DNA from: Labilithrix sp.
Lineage (GTDB): Bacteria > Myxococcota > Polyangia > Polyangiales > Polyangiaceae
Direction of reading: 5' to 3'
NCBI GenBank assembly: GCA_028287035.1
Contig: JAQBQL010000264.1
Coordinates: forward strand, 1 to 64,000
DNA: 64,000 bases
Under the pieces are notes generated by a model, which did no database searches, had not been told where the DNA came from, and saw nothing but the letters and a program-made list of their open reading frames with translations. The position numbers and the translations under genes were made by a program. Positions 34,027-43,852 of this stretch are shown here, one piece after another. Within the stretch, counting starts at the first letter, position 1; each line of letters opens with the position of its first letter.

Positions 34027-35085
34027 ATGCCTACCATCCAAGCCTGGGCCGCCCCGGCCGCCGGAAAACCCCTCGTCCCCACCACCATCGAGCGCCGCGA
34101 GCCCGGTCCGCGCGACGTCGTGCTCGAGATCCTGTTCTGCGGCGTGTGCCACTCCGACATCCACCAGGCGCGTGACGAGTGGTCGGGAGCGACGTTCCCG
34201 ATGGTGCCCGGTCACGAGATCGTGGGCCGCGTCACCCGCGTCGGCACCGAGGCAAAGAAGCTCGCGGTCGGCGACCTCGCGGGCATCGGTTGCATGGTCG
34301 ATTCGTGCCGCACGTGCGGCCCGTGTCGCGACGACCTCGAGCAGCACTGCGAGAAGGGCAACGCCCCCACGTACAACGGGACCGAGATGGACCGGAAGAC
34401 GCCGACGTACGGCGGCTACTCGACCGAGATCGTCGTCGACGAGGCGTTCGCGCTGCGCATCCCGAAGGGCCTCGATCCGGCGGGCGCCGCGCCGCTGCTG
34501 TGCGCCGGCATCACCACCTACTCGCCGCTCCGCCAGTTCGGCTGCAAGAAGGGCGACAAGGTCGGCGTCGTCGGCCTCGGCGGTCTCGGCCACATGGCGG
34601 TGAAGCTCGCCGTCTCGATGGGCGCGGAGGTGACGGTGCTCAGCACCTCGGCCGGCAAGGAGGCCGACGCGCGCCGGCTCGGCGCCACCGGGTTCGTCGT
34701 CACCAAGGGACCGGACCTCGCGAAGCTGAACGGCAAGCTCGACATGATCATCGACACGGTCTCGGCGCCGCACGACTACAACGCGTACCTCGGGCTGCTC
34801 CGCCCGCGCGGCGCGATGGTGCTGGTCGGCGCGCCCGCCGAGCCGTCGTCGATCCATGCGTTCTCGCTCATCGTGGGCGGACGTCGGCTCGCAGGATCGA
34901 TGATCGGCGGCATCGCCGAGACCCAGGAGATGCTCGACCACTGCGCGGCGCACGGCATCGTCTCCGACATCGAGATCATCCCGATCGATCAGATCAACGA
35001 GGCCTACGAGCGCGTGCTGAAGAGCGACGTGCGGTACCGGTTCGTCATTGACATGGCGAGCCTCCGCGCCGCGACGAGCGCCTGA
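34027..35085 (+). CDS. Zinc-dependent alcohol dehydrogenase, CAD/YahK family
   Basis: 352 aa NAD(P)-dependent alcohol/aldehyde reductase. Catalytic zinc ligands: Cys in CGVCHSD and the His-Glu of PGHEIVG; structural zinc cysteines in CRTCGPCRDDLEQHC; cofactor loop VGLGGLGHMAVKLA. Length and order match YahK/AdhA cinnamyl-alcohol-dehydrogenase-like enzymes that reduce broad aldehydes. Start ATG 34027 follows a region with no strong RBS. Divergent from the QOR gene and upstream of an LLM flavoenzyme, within a run of oxidoreductases. Confidence 0.92.
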   Translation: MPTIQAWAAPAAGKPLVPTTIERREPGPRDVVLEILFCGVCHSDIHQARDEWSGATFPMVPGHEIVGRVTRVGTEAKKLAVGDLAGIGCMVDSCRTCGPCRDDLEQHCEKGNAPTYNGTEMDRKTPTYGGYSTEIVVDEAFALRIPKGLDPAGAAPLLCAGITTYSPLRQFGCKKGDKVGVVGLGGLGHMAVKLAVSMGAEVTVLSTSAGKEADARRLGATGFVVTKGPDLAKLNGKLDMIIDTVSAPHDYNAYLGLLRPRGAMVLVGAPAEPSSIHAFSLIVGGRRLAGSMIGGIAETQEMLDHCAAHGIVSDIEIIPIDQINEAYERVLKSDVRYRFVIDMASLRAATSA

Positions 35086-35133
35086 GCAAGGGCGCCGCAC
35101 GCGGATGGAACGTGCGATGCACGCCGGGGCACG

Positions 35134-36099
35134 ATGGCCGCGCTCCGCATCGGGTTCCACGCCTCGCACGAACAGCACACGCCCCGTGACCTGCTCGACC
35201 TCGTGCGCGACGCCGAGCGCGCGGGCTTCGCCGAGGCGATGTGCTCGGACCACTTCTCTCCCTTCAGCGAGCAGCAGGGGCAATCGGGGTTCGCCTGGTC
35301 GTGGCTCGGCGCCGCGCTCCAGGCGACGAAGCTCTCGTTCGGGACGGTCTCGGCGCCCGGTTACCGCTACCACCCGGCGATCCTCGCCCAGGCCGCGGCC
35401 ACGCTGACGCAGATGTTTCCGGGGCGGTTCTGGGTGGCGCTCGCGTCGGGTCAGCTCCTGAACGAGCACATCGTCGGACCCGCGTGGCCGACGCTCGACG
35501 AGCGGCGGGCTCGCTTGCGCGAGTGCGCGGAGATCATCCGCGACCTGCTGCGCGGCGAGACGGTCACGCGGCATAGCCCGGTGCGGATCCAGGAGGCGAA
35601 GCTCTACACGCGCCCGGAGACGCCGCCGCTCCTCTTCGCCGCGGCGGTCAGCCCGGAGAGCGCCGCGCTCGCCGGCGGCTGGGCGGACGGCCTCGTCACC
35701 GTGAACCAGCCGCGCGACGTACTGAGGCGCGTCGTCGAGGCCTTCCGTGACAACGGCGGCGCGGGCAAGCCGATGCGGCTCCAGGCACACGTCGCGTGGG
35801 CGAAGACGCGCGACGAGGCGATGGCTGCCGCGCACGCGAACTGGAAGACGAACGTGGTCGTCGGTCCCGTGCAGTACGACGTGCCGAGCGCGGCCCACCT
35901 CGATGCCGCGGCCGCGTACGTCCGGCCCGAGGATCTCGAGAAGGCGGTCCGCATCTCGGACGACCTCGGACAGCATCGCGCGTGGATCGCGGAGGACGCG
36001 GAGCTCGGTTTCGAGACCGTCTACCTGCACGAGGTCGGCCTCGAGCAGCGCCGGTTCATCGAGACGTTCGGCGCGCACGTGCTCCCCGCCTTCACCTGA
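35134..36099 (+). CDS. LLM-class flavin-dependent oxidoreductase (non-F420 type)
   Basis: 321 aa TIM-barrel luciferase-like oxidoreductase. Motifs include RIGFHASHEQHTP, DLVRDAERAGFAEAMCSDH, TVSAPGYRYHPAILAQAAATL and FWVALASGQLLNEH. The style matches the group described as non-F420 flavinoid oxidoreductases (TIGR03885-like). It starts 48 bases after the alcohol dehydrogenase stop, so co-expression is plausible. Substrate unknown. Confidence 0.85.
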   Translation: MAALRIGFHASHEQHTPRDLLDLVRDAERAGFAEAMCSDHFSPFSEQQGQSGFAWSWLGAALQATKLSFGTVSAPGYRYHPAILAQAAATLTQMFPGRFWVALASGQLLNEHIVGPAWPTLDERRARLRECAEIIRDLLRGETVTRHSPVRIQEAKLYTRPETPPLLFAAAVSPESAALAGGWADGLVTVNQPRDVLRRVVEAFRDNGGAGKPMRLQAHVAWAKTRDEAMAAAHANWKTNVVVGPVQYDVPSAAHLDAAAAYVRPEDLEKAVRISDDLGQHRAWIAEDAELGFETVYLHEVGLEQRRFIETFGAHVLPAFT

Positions 36100-36175
36100 C
36101 CAGCGCCTAGCGTCCTGCCACGCTGCGGCGCGATCGAGGCAACATCGCACGTCGCGGGCGCGTGGCTCCGCGGTC

Positions 36176-37240
36176 ATGGGTGAGGAGCCGCGAGGTGGCA
36201 CGCCCGCTGCACATCACGCCGGCGTGGCCGCACGCATCGTCACGTTCAACGCGGGTCTGGCGGTCGGGTTCCTGCCGCACGTGACGGAACGTCTGCCGCA
36301 CGTCATCGACGCGCTCGCGGCGCTCGACGTCGACCTCCTGTTCGTCCAGGAGGTGTGGCTCGAGACGCACTGGGAGCAGCTGCGCGAGGCGCTACACGCG
36401 AAGATGCCGCATGCGATGCGGCCGGTCGCGCTGCTCGCGAGCGAGCCGGGCGCGTGCTCGGAGCAGGAGCTCGCGCCCTTCGTCGCCTGCGCCGAGAAGC
36501 ACTGCGGGGGGCTTCGCGACGAGGCGCTCGCGCAGTGCGTGGTCCGCCACTGCGCGGGCGCGGCGTTCGGGATGGCGTCGCCTTGCGTGAACTGCCTCGC
36601 GAGCCATCCGGTCGGCACCCTCGAGGAGATCGTGGGTCGCTGCGTGGGCCGCGGCGAGGCCACGCCGCGCGCCGCCGGGACGACCAGCCGCGCGTCGCTG
36701 ATGGCGTACGGCGGCTCGTTCGGGACCGGGCTCTTCTCGCGCACGCCGATCCCGAGCCAGCACCTGCACACGTTCGATTCCACCGTGAATGCGCGCGGCG
36801 CGCTGCACGTGCGGGCCAACCTTCCGGACGTCGGTGACGTCGACGTGTTCGCCACGCACCTCTCGCCAGGCGGCCACGAGCACGGCGTGCAGGTCGGCGA
36901 GCTGCTCCGCTGGATCGATCCGCTGATGGGCGCGCGCCCCGCGGTGCTGCTCGGCGATCTCAACACGAGCGAAGGGTCGGAGGCGTTCCGGCAGATCGAG
37001 CGCGCGGGGTTCCATCCGCCGGCAACGCGCGACACGCGCGGGACGTTCTCGTCGTCGGGCCTCGAGACCGGCGTCGCCGGTGACGGCGGCTGGCGCATCG
37101 ACCACGTGCTCTTCCGTGACGTCGTGCTGCCCACGCGGACCGAGCGGATCCTCGACGCGCCGATCGCGCTCGAGGTGGACGGCGCGAAGGTGCGCTCCAC
37201 GCTGTCCGACCACTTCGGGATCCTCGCGACGATCGGCTGA
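36176..37240 (+). CDS. Endonuclease/exonuclease/phosphatase (EEP) fold protein with a cysteine-rich insert
   Basis: 354 aa. EEP core: VTFNAG (Asn25), FVQEVW (Glu59), then FATHLSPGG, LLGDLNTS (Asp/Asn pair), RIDHVLF and STLSDHFG (catalytic His). Between the QEV strand and the next core strand sits an insert of about 70 residues with eight Cys (94, 105, 110, 121, 126, 137, 140, 156), spaced as C...C....C..C....C..C, absent from ordinary bacterial members. The insert suggests disulfides or a bound metal, and hence secretion or a special partner, but no signal peptide was seen with this start. Could be a phosphodiesterase or a sphingomyelinase-like enzyme. Confidence 0.82.
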   Translation: MGEEPRGGTPAAHHAGVAARIVTFNAGLAVGFLPHVTERLPHVIDALAALDVDLLFVQEVWLETHWEQLREALHAKMPHAMRPVALLASEPGACSEQELAPFVACAEKHCGGLRDEALAQCVVRHCAGAAFGMASPCVNCLASHPVGTLEEIVGRCVGRGEATPRAAGTTSRASLMAYGGSFGTGLFSRTPIPSQHLHTFDSTVNARGALHVRANLPDVGDVDVFATHLSPGGHEHGVQVGELLRWIDPLMGARPAVLLGDLNTSEGSEAFRQIERAGFHPPATRDTRGTFSSSGLETGVAGDGGWRIDHVLFRDVVLPTRTERILDAPIALEVDGAKVRSTLSDHFGILATIG

Positions 37241-37283
37241 GCCCCGCCCTTTACGCCGGACGCCCGGAGTGCGACGTCGACCC

Positions 37284-37916
37284 ATGCCCCACGAAGGCCG
37301 CGTCATCGACCCGCGCACCGCCCGTACGCTCGCGCACTACGACCTCGTGGCCGAGGCGTTCCGCGAGGGCACGCGCGATCACGACGTCACCCAGAACTAC
37401 GCGGCGCTGCTCGGCGCCATCGAGCGAGCGGCCCCGCCGCCGCTGCGCATCCTCGACCTCGGATGCGGTCCCGGACGGGACCTCGCGTGGTTCTCTCGCG
37501 AGGGCCACGAGGCGGTGGGGCTCGACGGATCGGCGCGCTTCGTCGCGATGGCGCGCGAGGACACGGGCTGCGAGGTCCTCCACCAGGATTTTCTCGCGCT
37601 CGATCTGCCGGCGGCGCGCTTCGATGGCGTGTTCGCGAACGCCTCGCTGTTCCACGTCCCTGCCGCGGAGCTCCCGCGCGTCCTGCGCCAGCTCCACGAC
37701 ACGCTCGTGCCGCGGGGGGTCCTGTTCACGTCGAACCCGCGCGGCGACGATGCCGAGGGCTTCCGCGGCGAGCGCTACGGCGCCTTCCATTCCTACGAGA
37801 CGTGGCGCAGCTTCGTGGGCGGCGCCGGATTCATCGAGGTCGACCACTACTACCGCCCGCCCGGCAAGCCGCGCGACCAGCAGCCGTGGCTCGCGACGGT
37901 GTGGCGCCGGCCGTAG
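37284..37916 (+). CDS. SAM-dependent methyltransferase
   Basis: 210 aa class I methyltransferase: the SAM loop is ILDLGCGPGRDLAWFSREGHEAVGLDGS, followed by D(F)LALDLP, FDGVFANASLFHVP and an aromatic tail (HSYETWRSFVGGAGF). Substrate unknown; methyltransferases of this type (UbiE/Tam style) act on small molecules. Follows the EEP gene by 43 bases and precedes a small outer-membrane protein by 50 bases. Confidence 0.88.
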   Translation: MPHEGRVIDPRTARTLAHYDLVAEAFREGTRDHDVTQNYAALLGAIERAAPPPLRILDLGCGPGRDLAWFSREGHEAVGLDGSARFVAMAREDTGCEVLHQDFLALDLPAARFDGVFANASLFHVPAAELPRVLRQLHDTLVPRGVLFTSNPRGDDAEGFRGERYGAFHSYETWRSFVGGAGFIEVDHYYRPPGKPRDQQPWLATVWRRP

Positions 37917-37966
37917 CCAGGCGGCGTGCCGCACGGACTGGAACACGCTTCGCACGACCGCTTCCC

Positions 37967-38692
37967 ATGAAGCACGTCGCCCTCCTCGGGATCGCGCTCG
38001 CGCTCGTGCCGGCCACCGCGCTCGCCGCGAACGACGGAAGCGAGGACCGGCCGTCCGAAGGGAGCTCCAGCGTCTCGCGGAGCGTTCCCCTTCACGCCTC
38101 TGTGGCGGCACGCACCGACGTCCCGCTGTTCGTGGGCGGCGCCGCTTCGCTCGAGCACGTCCCGACGCGGCTGCGGCTGACCGGGGCGGTGGGCGTCCTC
38201 CCCTCGTCGTACGCGCGCATGGTCAATGGCGCGCTGTCGGCCTCGGCGTACGACGCGCGGCTCGGCAGGGCGCTCGACGAGACGATGACGAGCGGCCTCT
38301 CGTGGAACGTGCACCTCGGCTGGCGTCCCCTTCCCGCGCACGGGCTCCTCCTCGAGCTCGGCTACGCGTCGGCGACCCTGAAGGCCGACGGTGACGCGCG
38401 CAGCCTCGCCGGAGACGCGCTCGGGAACGTGCGCGGCCTCGACACGAGCTTCCGCTTCGCGTCACGGCTCGACATCGTCGACGCGCGGGTCGGCTGGGAG
38501 TGGGTGCTCGCCGACCACCTGCTCGTCCAGGTGTCCGGCGGGCTCTCGCGCGTCGTGGCCGCGAGCACGTCGATCGAGCAGTCGGCGGTCGCCCAGAACA
38601 CCGTGGCGACGAGCGCCGGCGACATCGACAGCGCCTTCCGGCGCTACGGGTACATCCCGACCGCGAGCGCCGCGGTCGGGTACGAGTTCTGA
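37967..38692 (+). CDS. Small outer-membrane beta-barrel-like protein
   Basis: 241 aa. A classic cleavable signal peptide (MKHVALLGIALALVPATALA) is followed by alternating strands such as LRLTGAVGVLP, LSWNVHLGWRPL, LLLELGYASATL and LLVQVSGGLSRVVAAS, ending in SAAVGYEF with C-terminal Phe, as in outer-membrane barrels. Reminiscent of the OmpA/OmpW-like 8-strand barrels. Function unknown. It converges with the peroxiredoxin gene, 16 bases apart. Confidence 0.78.
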   Translation: MKHVALLGIALALVPATALAANDGSEDRPSEGSSSVSRSVPLHASVAARTDVPLFVGGAASLEHVPTRLRLTGAVGVLPSSYARMVNGALSASAYDARLGRALDETMTSGLSWNVHLGWRPLPAHGLLLELGYASATLKADGDARSLAGDALGNVRGLDTSFRFASRLDIVDARVGWEWVLADHLLVQVSGGLSRVVAASTSIEQSAVAQNTVATSAGDIDSAFRRYGYIPTASAAVGYEF

Positions 38693-38708
38693 CCCCGCGC
38701 GGCGCGGC

Positions 38709-39209
38709 TCAGAGCTGGGCGAGGATGGTCTCGGCGCTGCTCACGTCGAACTTCGGTCCGGTCTCGACGTTGAGCTGCTTCACGACCCCGTCGTCGACGA
38801 GCATCGCGTAGCGCTGGGAGCGAACGCCCATGCCGCGCGCCGTGAGATCGAGCTCGAGCCCGAGCTTCTTCGTGAAGTCCGCGCTGCCGTCGCCGAGGAA
38901 GCGGATCTTGCCGATCGCCTGCTCGGACTGTCCCCACGCGGCCATGACGAAGCCGTCGTTGGTCGCGACGCACCACACCTCGTCGACGCCCTTGCCCTTG
39001 ATGGCGTCGAGGTTCTTGACGAACCCGGGCACGTGCTGGGCCGAGCACGTCGGGGTGAAGGCGCCCGGCACTCCGAAGATGACGATCTTCTTGCCCTTGG
39101 TCGCCTCGGCGACCGAGACGTTCTCGGGGGCGATCGGGCAGAACTCGCCGAAGGAGGTCGATTCGCCGAGCGTTGCGTCGGGGAGCTTGTCACCAATCTT
39201 GATCGTCAT
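38709..39209 (-). CDS. Peroxiredoxin, Prx5 type
   Basis: 166 aa reducing hydrogen peroxide or organic peroxides in the cytosol. Core motif VPGAFTPTCSAQHVPGF with peroxidatic Cys55, preceded by KIVIFG and followed by VDEVWCVATNDGFVM, which matches Prx5 (redoxin) proteins. A further Cys at 24 and Cys80 could resolve. Convergent with the preceding barrel gene and divergent from the DUF4126 gene. Confidence 0.93.
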   Translation of the reverse strand: MTIKIGDKLPDATLGESTSFGEFCPIAPENVSVAEATKGKKIVIFGVPGAFTPTCSAQHVPGFVKNLDAIKGKGVDEVWCVATNDGFVMAAWGQSEQAIGKIRFLGDGSADFTKKLGLELDLTARGMGVRSQRYAMLVDDGVVKQLNVETGPKFDVSSAETILAQL

Positions 39210-39295
39210 GCGCGCGAGACTAGGCCGCCTCCGGTGAGCCGTAAACGGGGAGCGCATGGATGGTAGGGTGGCCGCCTCACACGGGAGGAACGCTC

Positions 39296-39724
39296 ATGAC
39301 GGTGCTGCGGTGCTTCGGGATCGGATTCGTGGCGGGCCTTCGTTCGATGACCGCTCCGGCGGCCGTCGCGCTCTCCGCTCCTTCGCGGGGCAAGGCGCGC
39401 TACCTCGTGGCGGCGATGGCCCTCGGGGAGCTCGTGGTCGACAAGCTCCCGGGGACGCCGAGCCGGAAGGCGCCGCTGCTCTTCGCGGGCCGCATCATGA
39501 CCGGCGCGCTCAGCGGTGCGGTGCTCGGCGCCCGCAGCGGTGCCGCCGTGACCGGCCTCGTGGCCGGTGCCGCCGGCGCGATCGCGGGCACCCTCGCCGG
39601 CGCCGACCTGCGCAGCCGGCTCGCGGACACGGTGGGCGCCGATCTTCCGGCGGCGCTGCTGGAAGACGTCCTCGCGATCGGAGCCGCTTCGCTCCTCGTC
39701 TCGCGCCCGCGCCCGCGCCCGTGA
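39296..39724 (+). CDS. DUF4126 family membrane protein
   Basis: 142 aa; the ATG at 39296 follows GGGAGGAA and is preferred over upstream candidates. Pattern of DUF4126: GFVAGLRSMTAPAAVAL, ALGELVVDKLPGTPSRKAP, RIMTGALSGAVLGA, then Gly/Ala-rich helices (LVAGAAGAIAGTLAGA), and LLEDVLAIGAASLLVS. Three to four membrane helices. Function unknown. Confidence 0.86.
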   Translation: MTVLRCFGIGFVAGLRSMTAPAAVALSAPSRGKARYLVAAMALGELVVDKLPGTPSRKAPLLFAGRIMTGALSGAVLGARSGAAVTGLVAGAAGAIAGTLAGADLRSRLADTVGADLPAALLEDVLAIGAASLLVSRPRPRP

Positions 39725-39862
39725 CGGCGCCGCGCCCGACCGCGGCAGCCCACGAGAGCCGTCATGGCACGACTCTGTCCGATTTGTCAAAGCGGACGAT
39801 TAGGGTTGCCCCACGTCCATTTCCCTGCGATTTGACGCGGCGTTTCAACTCGGAGGCATAGC

Positions 39863-41926
<2,064 letters not shown>

Positions 41927-41949
41927 CCGCCCGGGAAGGCAAACGAAAG

Positions 41950-41978
41950 ACGGCGCATCGCTTCACGCGATGCGCCGT
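41950..41978. terminator. Hairpin between converging genes
   Basis: ACGGCGCATCGC and GCGATGCGCCGT pair perfectly over 12 bp around loop TTCAC, 24 bases after the pyrophosphatase stop and 25 bases before the end of the minus-strand gene. The T-tract is weak (TCGTCGTTC), so termination may be bidirectional but not strictly rho-independent. Confidence 0.7.
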
Positions 41979-42002
41979 TCGTCGTTCAGGGGTCCGCGTC
42001 GC

Positions 42003-42401
42003 TCAGCGGCGGTGTGCAGGCGGCGCGCGATGCACGGCCGGCGCGCTCCGCACGCGCGTCCCGTGATAGCCGGGCGCGGCGCGGTAGGTGCGGTAACGCG
42101 GGCCGTAGTGCGCGTGCCAGCGGCCGTAATAGGGGCGGTACGTGTTGTAGTGGTGGACGAGCCCCGGATAGTACGGCGAGCCCGGCGAGATCCACACGAC
42201 GGTCCCGCGGTCGTAATAGTAGGGCCGGCCGGCGTCGTAGTAGACGACGTAGCCGTCGTAGTAAGCAGGCTCGTAGCCGTCTTCGGCGACGACCTCGCCC
42301 GAGGTGACCGTGACCGGCCGCGCTTCGGCGTAGCAGCCACCGAGGGCGGACACGGCGACCAGGGACATGGCGGCGAGAGCGATGCGTCTACACGTGCTCA
42401 T
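42003..42401 (-). CDS. Tyrosine-rich lipoprotein
   Basis: 132 aa from ATG 42401. Signal peptide with lipobox SALGGC. The mature part is extremely rich in Tyr, Pro, Arg and His (YYDGYVVYYDAGRPYYYDRG, YNTYRPYYGRWHAHYG), low complexity and probably unstructured or a surface-binding segment. Similar Tyr/His-rich lipoproteins are common in Gram-negative genomes without a known function. Confidence 0.75.
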   Translation of the reverse strand: MSTCRRIALAAMSLVAVSALGGCYAEARPVTVTSGEVVAEDGYEPAYYDGYVVYYDAGRPYYYDRGTVVWISPGSPYYPGLVHHYNTYRPYYGRWHAHYGPRYRTYRAAPGYHGTRVRSAPAVHRAPPAHRR

Positions 42402-42561
42402 GGTGCATCCACAAGCATGCGGCGTGCCGCCTGGGAAACGCGGTACATCGCATGCTCGAGCGCCGCTCACGCCCGCGACGTGAGGCGGTTACGACGTGGC
42501 CGCGGGTTCACACGCCACAGCGCGAGCGCAGCTTCCGCCGGCCGGGTTATCCTCGCCGGCC

Positions 42562-43011
42562 ATGGCCGCCGAGGATCTGCCGCGCCTCCTGAAGGAGGCC
42601 GCGGGCCTGCTGAAGAACGACGTGAAGGGCGCGATCGCGAAGCTCGACGCGGCCCTCGCGCTCGCGCTCGGTTCGGGCAGCGAGGACGACGCGGCGGTCG
42701 TCACGGAGGAGCTCGCGCGGGCCTGGATGCGCCGGCGATCACCGGCGCGCGCGCTCCGCTTCGCGCAGCGTGCGACCGAGCTCGCTCCGGAGCAGCGCGC
42801 CTCGTGGACGACGCTCGCGAAGACCTGCGAGCTCGTCGCCACGCGCATCACCCGGGCCGACCAGCAGCGCCGCGCCCGCGCCCTCTATCGCGCGGCGGCG
42901 AGCGCGTTCAGGAAGGCGGCGTCGATGACGAAGGACCCCGAGGACAAGCGGTGGCTGCAGGAGCTCGCCGGCGACGCGGCCCGCCAGGCGAAGCCGCCCA
43001 TCTCCGCCTGA
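42562..43011 (+). CDS. TPR-like helical protein
   Basis: 149 aa, soluble. Amphipathic helices of tetratricopeptide style: AVVTEELARAWMRRRSPARALRFAQRATELAPEQRASWTTLAKTCE and RARALYRAAASAFRKAASMTKDPED. A partial repeat set, perhaps an adaptor. No neighbour gives a clue. Ends 30 bases before the convergent TetR gene. Confidence 0.68.
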   Translation: MAAEDLPRLLKEAAGLLKNDVKGAIAKLDAALALALGSGSEDDAAVVTEELARAWMRRRSPARALRFAQRATELAPEQRASWTTLAKTCELVATRITRADQQRRARALYRAAASAFRKAASMTKDPEDKRWLQELAGDAARQAKPPISA

Positions 43012-43041
43012 TCGGTCGAACCCGCGCGTCGCGGGCGCGCG

Positions 43042-43776
43042 TCACTGCTCGTGGCGGGCCGCGATGCCGTCGAGGACGCAGGCGAGGCCCTCGTCGAACA
43101 GAGCGTCGGGCGAGGCATGCGTCGCGTCGCGCACCGAGAGCGCGAACGTCGGGTACTTGCCCGACTCGACGAGGCGCTGGATGTAGGGCCACGAGGCCTC
43201 CTGCCACTGCTTCTTGGTGAGCCCGCTCTCACGCTCGGCGCGGAGCTCCCCCGCCTCGCCCCCGATCGCGCCGACCGCGTAGGCCGTCACGACGCGCGTG
43301 GCGGTCAGCGCAGCATCGATGTCGAAGCCGGGCGCGCGCAGGAACGCGGCGAGCGTCGCCTCGAGATACGCGATCGCGTTGGGCCCGAGGTGCAGGCGAC
43401 CGCTCAGGAGCGCGACGAACCACGGGTGCGCGTGCGCCGCCTTGCGCAGCCGGCGCGCGAGCATGCGAACGGCGTCGCGCCACTCGCCGCGCGGGGCGCC
43501 GGCGGACATGATCTCGGCGTAGACGCCGTCCGCCATGAGCTCCAGCAGCTCCTCCTTCGTCTCGAGGTAGCCGTAGAGGCGCATGGGGCCGGCATCGAGG
43601 GCCGCACCCACCTTGCGCAGCGAGACCGCGGCGAGCCCCTCGGCGTCGGCCAGGTCGAAGGCGGCGCGCACGATCTTCTCGCGGCTCAGGGGCTCGGGCG
43701 CGGGACGCGGCGCGGGCTCGGGCCGTTCCCAGACCAGGGGCGCGCGCGGAACCGGGGGCTTGTTGCGGGCAGCCAT
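43042..43776 (-). CDS. TetR-family repressor
   Basis: 244 aa. A Pro/Arg-rich N-terminus is followed by the HTH at about 30-75: LSREKIVRAAFDLADAEGLAAVSLRKVGAALDAGPMRLYGYLETKEELLELM, the canonical TetR domain. The C-terminal half (MLARRLRKAAHAHPWFVALL, the ligand pocket) resembles the tetracycline-repressor C-terminal type. Divergent from the flavoprotein gene; the 76-base space carries a perfect palindrome, the probable operator for both genes. Confidence 0.92.
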   Translation of the reverse strand: MAARNKPPVPRAPLVWERPEPAPRPAPEPLSREKIVRAAFDLADAEGLAAVSLRKVGAALDAGPMRLYGYLETKEELLELMADGVYAEIMSAGAPRGEWRDAVRMLARRLRKAAHAHPWFVALLSGRLHLGPNAIAYLEATLAAFLRAPGFDIDAALTATRVVTAYAVGAIGGEAGELRAERESGLTKKQWQEASWPYIQRLVESGKYPTFALSVRDATHASPDALFDEGLACVLDGIAARHEQ

Positions 43777-43806
43777 GATGCTTCCCCATCGCCCGGCCGC
43801 GCGCCA

Positions 43807-43839
43807 TTGACAACCATCCCGGCTCGATACACTGTATCG
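43807..43839 (+). promoter_or_regulatory. TTGACA box and 15-bp palindromic operator between TetR and flavoprotein genes
   Basis: CGATACACTGTATCG (43825-43839) is a perfect palindrome with a single central base, typical of a TetR-family operator. TTGACA at 43807-43812 could be the -35 element of the flavoprotein gene, with TACACT at 43828-43833 as a weak -10 lying inside the palindrome (15-base spacer). Repressor binding would therefore block RNA polymerase. The flavoprotein ATG is at 43853 with no clear Shine-Dalgarno. Confidence 0.72.
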
Positions 43840-43852
43840 ATCAATACAACGT

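Noticed and set aside
39784..39836. TTGTCA/TTGACG boxes before the pyrophosphatase considered as promoter.
   Set aside because: No suitable -10 at 16-18 bases; spacing and composition do not support a call.
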